Shown in pieces: positions 8,940 through 16,542 of a stretch of DNA of 64,000 bases. The notes under the pieces were generated by a model. It was not told the origin of the DNA. It did not search any database and saw nothing but the letters and a program-made list of their open reading frames with translations. The translations under genes were made by a program, and so were the position numbers. The DNA comes from Acidobacteriota bacterium (GTDB lineage: Bacteria > Acidobacteriota > UBA890 > WLXD01): positions 124,001 to 188,000 of the forward strand of contig WLXD01000001.1 in the NCBI GenBank assembly GCA_012103255.1. The letters run 5' to 3'. Positions within the stretch are counted from its first letter, which is position 1. Each line of letters begins with the position of its first letter.

Positions 8940-9770
8940 ATGAGTCCCGAGCTCTACGAATGGTCCAACCTGATCCTGCGCTGGCTGCACGTGGTCGCGG
9001 CCATCTACTGGGTCGGCCAGACGTACCTGTTCGCGTGGCTCGACGGGCGCTTCGCGCAACTCGAAAGCGCCGCCGACGGCAGCAGCGACGGCGTGTGGAT
9101 GGTGCACAGCGGGGGCTTCTACCGCGTCGAGAAGGCGACCCAACCCGCCCACCTTCCGCCCCGGCTGTACTGGACCAAATGGGAGTCGCTACTTACCGGG
9201 ATCAGCGGGATCGGCCTGCTCGTCGTCTACTACTTCGGTGGGCTCATGCTGCCGCGCGACTCAGAGCTGTCACTCATGGCGGCTGTCGGGATCGGAATCG
9301 GCACTCTGGTGGTGGGCTGGTTCACCTACGACACGCTCTGGAACTCGCCACTCGGGAAGAACGAGCCCGTGGCTGTGACCCTTTCGTTCGCGCTGCTGGT
9401 CGTCGCAATGTGGGGTCTCTCGATGACGCTGTCGGGACGCGCCGCCTTCATGCATGTCGGTGCCATGCTCGGCCTGATCATGGTCTCGAACGTCTGGGAG
9501 CGGATTCTCCCGAGTCAGCGGCAGATGATCGCGGCGCTCGAGAAGGGCGAGCCGATCGACCAGCGACTCGCTACGCGCGCCAAGCTGCGATCCAAGCACA
9601 ACGGCTTCCTGTCGATACCCGTCGTGCTGATCATGCTGAGCAACCACTTCCCCACCACCACGTACGGGCACCGAGCCAACTGGCTGATGCTCGCCGTCTT
9701 CTTGCTCGCCGGGTGGGGCGTGCGCTACTTCATGAAGTGGCTAGAGGACCGAGAGCCGGCTGCTGGCTAG
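8940..9770 (+). CDS. puuD: Urate hydroxylase PuuD, membrane core without the cytochrome c domain
   Basis: A 276-residue polytopic membrane protein that matches the PuuD (DUF989) urate-oxidising family. Visible landmarks are LRWLHVVAAIYWVGQTYLFAWLD, then HSGGFYRVEK, LPPRLYWTKWESLLTGISG, and a late NHFPTTTYGH segment; about seven to eight hydrophobic helices are seen. The family oxidises urate to 5-hydroxyisourate and normally carries a C-terminal cytochrome c domain that takes the electrons. Here the protein ends soon after the last helix (KWLEDREPAAG) with no CxxCH. ATG at 8940 is preceded by AGGGAAGG. It is divergent from the dehydrogenase that makes urate, with a 116-bp shared upstream region. 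Confidence 0.9.
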   Translation: MSPELYEWSNLILRWLHVVAAIYWVGQTYLFAWLDGRFAQLESAADGSSDGVWMVHSGGFYRVEKATQPAHLPPRLYWTKWESLLTGISGIGLLVVYYFGGLMLPRDSELSLMAAVGIGIGTLVVGWFTYDTLWNSPLGKNEPVAVTLSFALLVVAMWGLSMTLSGRAAFMHVGAMLGLIMVSNVWERILPSQRQMIAALEKGEPIDQRLATRAKLRSKHNGFLSIPVVLIMLSNHFPTTTYGHRANWLMLAVFLLAGWGVRYFMKWLEDREPAAG

Positions 9771-11410
9771 CGGGTTGCGGTCTCCAATAGCTGTTCCATC
9801 GCGGTTCCGTCGCCGGTCATCTCCCAGGCGATGAGCGCCATCGGAATCGGGCCGGCTGCGAGGAACGTATCGTGGTACTCGCCGAGATCGAAAGCGTCGC
9901 CGAGCTGCAATGCTCGCGCAGATAGCAACGACTCCATCTGTACCTTGCCCATCACGTAGTTCATTCCGTACGTCGGGCGGCGCAGATAGATGGCCAGGTC
10001 GTAGCGCGCCAGGTCGGGCTCCATGAGTGGGACTTCCTCCACGAGGTAGTCGATGGCCTGCGCGAGATCGATGTCGCCTGTCTGCATCGCCAGTTCTGCG
10101 GGAACGCGCGCGGCGCGCTTGAGCTGTGCGATGTAGAAGAGTTCCTTCGAGCGCGGGCGGTCGTCGAGCATCCCGGCCTGCAGGAACATCTCCTCGATGT
10201 AGAACGCCCAGCCTTCCGCCCTCACCCCGTCGCGGTAACGGCTGCGGATCGGGTTGGTGTTGCGACGCTGCACGAGCCCGTCGAAGCGGTGGCCCGGGAT
10301 GGAAGCATGAACGTGATTGTTGAGTGGGTCGCGGTAGGTGATCTCTTCCCAGAAATGACGCTGGCCGCCTTCGCGGACGATCCAGAACGCGTCGGTCTCG
10401 AAACGCTCCGGCAGTCCTTCTGGAATCGAGACGAGTTCGTTCTCGGTCATGAACGCGCGAATGTGTGCCTCGGCCTCTTCCACACGGGCGGCGTGCTCTT
10501 CGGCGCTGGCCACCGGCACAATTTCCGGCAGGTCGCGGTTGCGGTAGCGCTCGATGGCCAGGAATGTGCGCGTGCGTTCGAGCTCACGTGTGGCAATGGT
10601 GCGCAGGTCTTCGGCATCGAAAGGCATGAGCAGGACGTTCTGCAGGTACCACGTGTAGTTGTCGAGTCCGATCCACGCCGGGGTGTCCATGCCGGCGCGA
10701 TTGGCGACCAGCCAGTCGCGATAGCCCTGAACTGCCGCAAGGGCGGCCTCAGCTGCGGGCGCCAGATCTGGAGCGTCGGCAGCCACGCGGGCAACCAGGT
10801 CTTCGTACCAGCCGATAACTCCCGCCGGTGGCACCGCGCGACGCGGCTCACCCTGGTTCACACCGTCAGACATCTCCATCTGCCGAATCGCCATGCCCGC
10901 CAGTTCTGACGAGGCGTCCGTCAGCCAGTCTTGCGCGGCGGCGAGCACACGGGGAATCCGCTCCAGCGCGGCGCGTGCCGCATCCGGGTCTTCGGTCGGA
11001 TCCAGGTACGCCGTGCGGCGCACGAGATCCACTGCGAGGCCCGGGTCCCGTGCCCACCCGCGTACAACGCGAAGATCGAAGTCGATCGCGTTCAGCTGCG
11101 CCCATACGAGCAGGTAGTCGATCTGCTGGCTCACCGGCCAGGCCGAGGGGTCCAGAGCCCGCAGCTGCTGGCGCAGATCACGTTCGGCAGCGCGTCGGCT
11201 CTCGACGGACCCAGCAGAGTAGTCTGGCACCCCATCCACAGCGGCCACCCGGCGGACCTGAACCGCCTGCTCGAATATCGCGACGAGCGCTTCGTAGTCG
11301 GCCGCTGCCTGGACGGTCTCGGCAGTACCTGTTGCCGAAGCCTGCACCTGGGGCACGGTGACGACCAGGGCCAGAAGCGCGAGGAGCGTGTGTCGGATCT
11401 TGCGTTGCAT
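9767..11410 (-). CDS. Secreted DUF885 family protein, probable metallopeptidase-like fold with altered catalytic motif
   Basis: This 547-residue protein starts with a signal peptide (MQRKIRHTLLALLALVV, cleavage near QASA). It has the general DUF885 layout: a helical N-terminal half, then a zinc-like motif and EGWAFYIEEM (usually EGWALY). DUF885 proteins normally show HE-x-x-PGH; this one reads HASIPGH at 368-374, so the expected catalytic glutamate is alanine (codon GCT, at least two base changes from Glu). It may be an inactive or repurposed member. The start at 11410 is chosen because it begins the signal peptide. Its stop overlaps the convergent puuD stop. Its upstream region is shared with the divergent PadR gene and contains an inverted repeat at 11493-11524. 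Confidence 0.82.
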   Translation of the reverse strand: MQRKIRHTLLALLALVVTVPQVQASATGTAETVQAAADYEALVAIFEQAVQVRRVAAVDGVPDYSAGSVESRRAAERDLRQQLRALDPSAWPVSQQIDYLLVWAQLNAIDFDLRVVRGWARDPGLAVDLVRRTAYLDPTEDPDAARAALERIPRVLAAAQDWLTDASSELAGMAIRQMEMSDGVNQGEPRRAVPPAGVIGWYEDLVARVAADAPDLAPAAEAALAAVQGYRDWLVANRAGMDTPAWIGLDNYTWYLQNVLLMPFDAEDLRTIATRELERTRTFLAIERYRNRDLPEIVPVASAEEHAARVEEAEAHIRAFMTENELVSIPEGLPERFETDAFWIVREGGQRHFWEEITYRDPLNNHVHASIPGHRFDGLVQRRNTNPIRSRYRDGVRAEGWAFYIEEMFLQAGMLDDRPRSKELFYIAQLKRAARVPAELAMQTGDIDLAQAIDYLVEEVPLMEPDLARYDLAIYLRRPTYGMNYVMGKVQMESLLSARALQLGDAFDLGEYHDTFLAAGPIPMALIAWEMTGDGTAMEQLLETATR

Positions 11411-11492
11411 GGTCTTACTCCGGCTCGGGCGCCGCGTTTTGGAACGGGGTACCGCACAAGAGTCTCCCCAAGACTTGCGGAACGCCAACCCT

Positions 11493-11524
11493 ACTTTGTA
11501 GTGTTGCCTTGGACCATACAAAGT
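11493..11524. promoter_or_regulatory. Inverted repeat, candidate PadR operator
   Basis: Perfect half-sites ACTTTGTA (11493-11500) and TACAAAGT (11517-11524) are separated by 16 bp. The repeat ends 9 bp before the PadR start at 11534 and lies 82 bp upstream of the divergent DUF885 gene. PadR dimers usually bind inverted repeats over their own promoter, so autoregulation of the PadR/ADOP pair is the natural reading; control of the DUF885 gene is possible. Confidence 0.6.
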
Positions 11525-11533
11525 GAGGTTGAT

Positions 11534-11863
11534 GTGTCGGGTGAGTTTCCAGGCGAGTTTGAGCAGATGCTGATGCTGACCATCATGCAGCTCGGCGACG
11601 ACGCGTACGGTGCGCGCGTGCGAGAGCAGCTGGCGCAGGAAGTCGGGCGCGAGCCCTCGGAAGGCGCCCTGTACACGACTCTCAAACGCCTCGAGTCGAA
11701 GGGCTACGTCACGGCGCACCTGGAGACCGCGGGCGAAGAGCGCGGCGGGCGGCCGCGTCGGTACTACCGACCCACAGACACCGGCCTTGCCACACTCCGG
11801 CGCTCACGTACGGCGCTTCTGCGTCTGTGGAGTCCCATCGAAGCGGAACTGGACGAAGCATGA
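11534..11863 (+). CDS. PadR family transcriptional regulator
   Basis: A 109-residue winged-helix repressor of the short PadR type. The DNA-binding part reads LMLTIMQLGDDAYGARVREQL, then EGALYTTLKRLESKGYV (recognition helix) and GRPRRYYRPTDTG (wing). A single C-terminal helix is left for dimerisation. GTG at 11534 is taken as start because it directly follows the inverted repeat; an internal ATG at 11567 would remove only the flexible tail. Its stop overlaps the start of the ADOP permease as ATGA, so the two are made together. Confidence 0.92.
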   Translation: MSGEFPGEFEQMLMLTIMQLGDDAYGARVREQLAQEVGREPSEGALYTTLKRLESKGYVTAHLETAGEERGGRPRRYYRPTDTGLATLRRSRTALLRLWSPIEAELDEA

Positions 11864-14490
11864 GCTGGCGCGACTGGCTGCCCAACCGATCGGACGACCC
11901 AGGGTTCACCAACGCGATGCTCGGCGACCTCGAGGAGCTGCGCCTGCGCGAACGTGCGAAGTACGGTCGCATCCGTGCCGAGTGGCGTCATGCACGACGT
12001 CTTCTGAGTCTGGGTCGACACTTCGGCCGCGGCTCCGGACAAGGCCTTCTCGGTGGTCTGCTGACCGACCTCCGGTCCTCCATCCGCAGATGGGCCGCAA
12101 CACCGACACTCACCGTCGTTCTCGCGCTCAGCCTTGGCCTCGGCATCGGCGCGAGCACCGCCGTCTTCAGCGTTGTCGACGGGGTTCTCTTGAGTCCCCT
12201 GCCTTACCCGGAAGCGGATCGACTCATCGTCGTCGAGCCCGAGTTCCCTGGTCAGGGTGGTCGTCGCGGACCCACATCGCCGCCGGAGTATCTGGACCTC
12301 GCCGCCTCGGAGGTATTCGAGAACGTGGGCGTTGCGTGGTACCGCCCCGGCGCGATGACCGACGATGGGATCGATCCGGAGGACGTCGACATGGCGTTCG
12401 TTTCCGGTGACTTCCTTCAAACGCTCGGAGTCGCGCCACTGCTCGGACGGTTGCCCGCCGCAACAGACGATGTGGAAGGTGCGCCCAAGGTCGTCCTGCT
12501 GAGTCACGCAACCTGGCAGCGTCGCTATGGCGGCGACCCCGACATCGTCGGGCGACGCGTCGCCTTCGACGACGACCCACACACCGTCATCGGCGTCATG
12601 CCGGAAGACTTCCGCATGCTGTTTCCGGCCGGAACCGCCATGCCACCGTCGCTCGCGGCATGGGTCCCGTGGGGCGGCGTCTACGATGCCTACAATCGCA
12701 ACTGGCGTGTCTTCACAGCGATCGGACGAGTGTCCTCTGGCGCCGATCAGGCACAGAAAAAGCTCGACGCGCTGGCAGCCACACTGCGCGAGCGCCATGG
12801 TGACGCCTACGGTGAATCCGGCTTCAAGTGGCGAGTCGACCGCCTGGATGCGGCGGTCGTCGCGCCCGTGCGAGGCCTCCTCGGACTGCTCTTCGCCGCG
12901 GCCTGGCTGGTCCTCGGTGTGGGCTGTGCCAACGTCGCCAATCTGATGCTCGCGCGAGCTGCGCGCGACCAACACGAAGCCTGCGTTCGCGTTGCGCTCG
13001 GAGCGAGTCGTTGGCGCGTGCTGCGACAGGCGCTCGCCGACAGCGCTTTGATCGGCGGCATCGGCGTAGGCTTCGGTGTCGTTCTAGCAGCCGCGGCGCT
13101 ACGCGTGCTTCCGGCACTGGCGCCTGCCGACGTCCCGCGAATCGAGTCGGTCGCGCTCGATTGGACGGAACTGGGATACGCCGGGCTGCTCAGCGTCGGC
13201 GTGACGCTGGTACTCGCCTTGCTACTGACCCGCGCCAGCCGCGCCACCGCCGGAGGCGTACTGCGCGTCCATCGAACCGTAGCCTCGAACGCAGCCTGGA
13301 CGCGCCAGACCCTGGTGGCCGCGCAGATCGCGCTCTCGCTCGTGCTCCTCGTCGGCGCCGGGCTTCTCCTGCAGAGCTTCCTCGCCCTGGCCGCGCTCGA
13401 CCCCGGATACGAACCCGATGGCGTGCTCACGGTGAAGCTGTCGCTGGTGGACACCCACTACCCCTACGCGGAACCATCGAAGATCGTTGACTTCTATCGC
13501 GACCTTGCGACCAGGCTTGAAGATACGGCCGGCATCACCCACGCCGGTGCAACGTCTCAGCTGCCGCTGGACGGTGCCTCGTATTCGTTGGGTCCATACG
13601 GCTTCGAGAACGCCAGCGGTGAACTGATCGAGAGCGGCAACGCTGCCGATTACCGCGTGGTGACACCGGGCCTGCTGGAGGCCATGGGCACGGAAGTCGT
13701 CGCGGGTCGCCTCTTCACGCGTACGGACACCTACGAGACGCCGCGGGTTGTCGTGATCGACGACCAACTCGCGAAACGCGTTTGGCCTGATGAGGATCCG
13801 GTCGGACAGCAACTCCTGCTCCACGGCGGCTTCGCCGAGGGCGACGAGCGCCCCTGGGCAGAGGTCGTCGGCGTGGTGAGGCATCTACGACACCACCCGG
13901 GGACGATCGGTACCGAACAGATCTACGCGTCGCATCAGCAAACTGCACAGCGCACCATGACGGTCGCCATGCGCACAGACCTTCCGGTCAGCGATGCACT
14001 CGCGGCCGTTCAGACAGCGATTCGCGAGCTCAACCCGATCCAGCCAATGCGCGAGGTCCGGCCGTTGAACGCGTACCTGGCACAGGCGCTGGCTACGACC
14101 CGGTTCGCACTCGACTTGCTCGTTGCAACATCGCTAGTAGCCCTGGTGCTCGCCGTGATCGGCACTTACGGCATCGTCGCGTTCATCGTGTCGCTCCGGG
14201 TACGCGAGATCGGCGTTCGGATGGCGCTGGGCGCATCACCGCGCCGTATCGTCGGCGCGATGGCTACTACCGGAGCACGCCTCGTGGCTGTCGGCGTAGC
14301 CCTGGGCATTCCGGCCGCGTACGCCTTCGCGAGCACCATACGAGGCTTGCTGTTTGAAGCCGTCGCAACACCCGGAATCGGCGTGCTCGTTGGCAGCATC
14401 GTGCTTGCCACCATCGGCGTACTGGCAGTGCTCGTGCCTGCCCGTCGGGCTGCGCGCCTGTCGCCGGTCGAAGCTCTGCGTTCCGAATAG
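11860..14490 (+). CDS. ADOP-type duplicated permease (MacB/FtsX-like)
   Basis: An 876-residue inner-membrane protein. A short cytoplasmic prefix (about 1-80, with NAMLGDLEELRLRERAK) precedes two repeats of the same unit: one membrane helix with LGLGIGASTAVFSVVDGV, a periplasmic MacB core domain (VGVAPLLGRL, VVLLSHATWQRRYG, DIVGRRV), then an FtsX domain of three helices containing AARDQHEACVRVALGASR in the first copy and [18 protein letters not shown] in the second. The family (acidobacterial duplicated orphan permease) resembles MacB without the ATPase, and no ATPase gene is adjacent. It is coupled to the preceding PadR gene. Substrate and function are unknown; stress-responsive export or signalling is inferred from the repressor. 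Confidence 0.92.
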   Translation: MSWRDWLPNRSDDPGFTNAMLGDLEELRLRERAKYGRIRAEWRHARRLLSLGRHFGRGSGQGLLGGLLTDLRSSIRRWAATPTLTVVLALSLGLGIGASTAVFSVVDGVLLSPLPYPEADRLIVVEPEFPGQGGRRGPTSPPEYLDLAASEVFENVGVAWYRPGAMTDDGIDPEDVDMAFVSGDFLQTLGVAPLLGRLPAATDDVEGAPKVVLLSHATWQRRYGGDPDIVGRRVAFDDDPHTVIGVMPEDFRMLFPAGTAMPPSLAAWVPWGGVYDAYNRNWRVFTAIGRVSSGADQAQKKLDALAATLRERHGDAYGESGFKWRVDRLDAAVVAPVRGLLGLLFAAAWLVLGVGCANVANLMLARAARDQHEACVRVALGASRWRVLRQALADSALIGGIGVGFGVVLAAAALRVLPALAPADVPRIESVALDWTELGYAGLLSVGVTLVLALLLTRASRATAGGVLRVHRTVASNAAWTRQTLVAAQIALSLVLLVGAGLLLQSFLALAALDPGYEPDGVLTVKLSLVDTHYPYAEPSKIVDFYRDLATRLEDTAGITHAGATSQLPLDGASYSLGPYGFENASGELIESGNAADYRVVTPGLLEAMGTEVVAGRLFTRTDTYETPRVVVIDDQLAKRVWPDEDPVGQQLLLHGGFAEGDERPWAEVVGVVRHLRHHPGTIGTEQIYASHQQTAQRTMTVAMRTDLPVSDALAAVQTAIRELNPIQPMREVRPLNAYLAQALATTRFALDLLVATSLVALVLAVIGTYGIVAFIVSLRVREIGVRMALGASPRRIVGAMATTGARLVAVGVALGIPAAYAFASTIRGLLFEAVATPGIGVLVGSIVLATIGVLAVLVPARRAARLSPVEALRSE

Positions 14491-14591
14491 ACCGCCGACG
14501 GGCCTGGGCCATGCCGTGAGCCTCCCTTGAGCTGAAGTCCGTGGATCTCCATGATGGGCCGGACGGCCCCCCTGCCATGGAGACCAAGTTG

Positions 14592-16217
14592 ATGCGGACA
14601 CTTACCTACACTCTCGTCGCGGCAACCGCTTTCGCTGGCTGCGCGCCCGGTACCGAATCGTCGCAGGCCTCAGGCCCAGTGATGGCCCTCGCCTCTGACG
14701 GCAGCGAACTGGGACAGGTCAATCTCGCCGTGGCCTGCACCGCGCCCGCAAACGAACTGGTCCACCGAGGACTGGCGCTCTACCACAACATGACTTTCAC
14801 AGAGGCGGAGACAGCGTTCCGGAACGCTGCCGATGCTGATGCCGAATGCGCCATCGCGCACTGGGGCGTGGCGATGAGCTACGTCCACACGCTATGGCCC
14901 GACTCGGTCGCGCCCGAACAACTGGCGGCCGGTCGCGAGGCGATCGAACGCGCCCGGGCGGCAAGCACTCGGAGTGCCAGCGACGACGCCTACATCGCGG
15001 CGATCGCCGGGTACTACGCCGACGCGGAGAGCCGCAGCGAAGCCGAACGGCTGCAGGGGTTTCACGACGGTTGGGCTGCCGCGCACGAGGCCAATCTAGA
15101 CGACGAGGAAGCCAAGGCGTTGTACGCGCTCTCGCTCATCGCCACGGCACCACGCGACCCCGAGTATCCCAACCAACGACGCGCGGGCGAGCTTCTGGCC
15201 GAGGTTCGCGGGGCGATGCCAAACCATCCCGGCGCGCTCCACTACACAATTCACGCCTTCGACTCGCCGGCACTTGCCGCGGATGCGCTGGACGTGGCCC
15301 ACGCGTACGGCAGTGTGATTCCCGAGAACTCGCACGCCCTCCACATGACCAGTCACATCTTCACGCGACTCGGCCACTGGGACGACTCGATCGCGTACAA
15401 CCGCCGGGCGGCCGACGTCGCGGCGAGTCATCCGGTGGGTGGTCGGGTATCGCACCACTACCTGCACGCGCTGGACTACCTCGCCTACGCGTACCTGCAG
15501 CAAGGGCGGGATGACGAAGCGGCCGCCGTGAGCGCCGAAATGAATGGTCTGGGTGAAATGCACGACTCGGCTGCGACCGCCTATGCCGTCGCAGCGATCC
15601 CGGCGAGGCTTGCCATCGAGGTGCCCGACTGGGAGGGACCACCGTTCCTGGACGAGGGCATTGTGGACTCGGGCAAGTATCCGGCGTTCGCTGCGATGCC
15701 GGTATTTGCCAACGGGCTCGCATGGGTTCACACCGGCAATCTCGACAGCGCGCGCGCGGCAATCGAGCAACTCGACCAGCTCCGCGACGCCGCGGCCGGT
15801 ATGCCCGGCGCCTACGACTGGAGTGCTCAGGTCGAGATCCAGCGCCTGACTCTCCAGTCATGGCTGGAATACGCGGAGGGCAATCTGGAAGCAGCGGGTT
15901 CCACGGCGATGGCCGCCGTGATGCTCGAGCGCGACAACCTCAAGAATCCGGTCACGCCGGGCGTGGTTCTGCCGGCGACCGAAGCTCTCGCCGAGATGGC
16001 ATTCGCGATGGAGAACTATGCAGACGCCCTGATGTTCTACCTGGAGACGCTCGAGCGGAACCCGAACCGGTACCGGAGCCTACTGGGTGCAGGCGACAGC
16101 GCGAAGCTGATGGGGCGTGACGAGGAGGCCAGGACGTACTACGAGCAGTTGCTCGAGATCGCTCCTGTCAGCACTCGCGATGACCTCGCAGCCGTGCGCG
16201 AGTTTCTGGCGAACTAG
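14592..16217 (+). CDS. TPR-repeat lipoprotein
   Basis: A 541-residue exported protein whose N-terminus MRTLTYTLVAATAFAGC is a lipoprotein signal with Cys17 as the likely lipid site. The body is helical and made of TPR-like units, for instance HRGLALYHNMTFTEAETAFRNA, HIFTRLGHWDDSIAYNRRA and ALMFYLETLERNPNRYRSLLGAG. No catalytic motif is visible. ATG at 14592 is preferred because GGAG lies 9 bp upstream and it begins the signal; an in-frame ATG at 14577 has no such site. It is probably a protein-interaction scaffold on the periplasmic side. Its stop overlaps the stop of the convergent PadR gene. Confidence 0.85.
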   Translation: MRTLTYTLVAATAFAGCAPGTESSQASGPVMALASDGSELGQVNLAVACTAPANELVHRGLALYHNMTFTEAETAFRNAADADAECAIAHWGVAMSYVHTLWPDSVAPEQLAAGREAIERARAASTRSASDDAYIAAIAGYYADAESRSEAERLQGFHDGWAAAHEANLDDEEAKALYALSLIATAPRDPEYPNQRRAGELLAEVRGAMPNHPGALHYTIHAFDSPALAADALDVAHAYGSVIPENSHALHMTSHIFTRLGHWDDSIAYNRRAADVAASHPVGGRVSHHYLHALDYLAYAYLQQGRDDEAAAVSAEMNGLGEMHDSAATAYAVAAIPARLAIEVPDWEGPPFLDEGIVDSGKYPAFAAMPVFANGLAWVHTGNLDSARAAIEQLDQLRDAAAGMPGAYDWSAQVEIQRLTLQSWLEYAEGNLEAAGSTAMAAVMLERDNLKNPVTPGVVLPATEALAEMAFAMENYADALMFYLETLERNPNRYRSLLGAGDSAKLMGRDEEARTYYEQLLEIAPVSTRDDLAAVREFLAN

Positions 16218-16540
16218 ACGAGCGTTTCCGGCAAGTCGGCCAGCACGGTGAGGAACAGGTTACGCGAGCGTTCGAGCGCCGCGGCGCCCTCCGGCTCCAG
16301 GTAGTAGAAACGCTTCGCTCGCCCGCCGCGTTCCGACGTCGGCGCGCCCTTGCGGGCACCGATGTAGCCCTTCGCGTCGAGTCGCCGCAGCGCCGCGTAG
16401 ACATTGCCAATCGACACGGTGCGCTCAGTGCGCTCCTCGATGTCGCGACGGATGCGCATGCCGTAGGCCTCTTCGCCCAACCGAACGAGAGTCGCCATGA
16501 CCAGGAGTTCGAACTCGCCGAGGTAGTCGCCCTTGCCCAT
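16214..16540 (-). CDS. PadR family transcriptional regulator
   Basis: A 108-residue winged-helix repressor beginning MGKGDYLGEFELLVMATL. The helix-turn-helix and wing are RLGEEAYGMRIRRDIEERT, GNVYAALRRLDAKGYI and ERGGRAKRFYYLEPEG. It lies downstream of the ADOP gene at 16543-19221 with a 2-bp gap, so here the order is permease then repressor. It closely resembles the PadR at 37888-38214 (MSKGEYLGEFEIVILSTL), suggesting that these two permease/repressor pairs arose by duplication. The frame remains open upstream into the permease gene, but the start at 16540 fits the family. Confidence 0.92.
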   Translation of the reverse strand: MGKGDYLGEFELLVMATLVRLGEEAYGMRIRRDIEERTERTVSIGNVYAALRRLDAKGYIGARKGAPTSERGGRAKRFYYLEPEGAAALERSRNLFLTVLADLPETLV

Positions 16541-16542
16541 TG

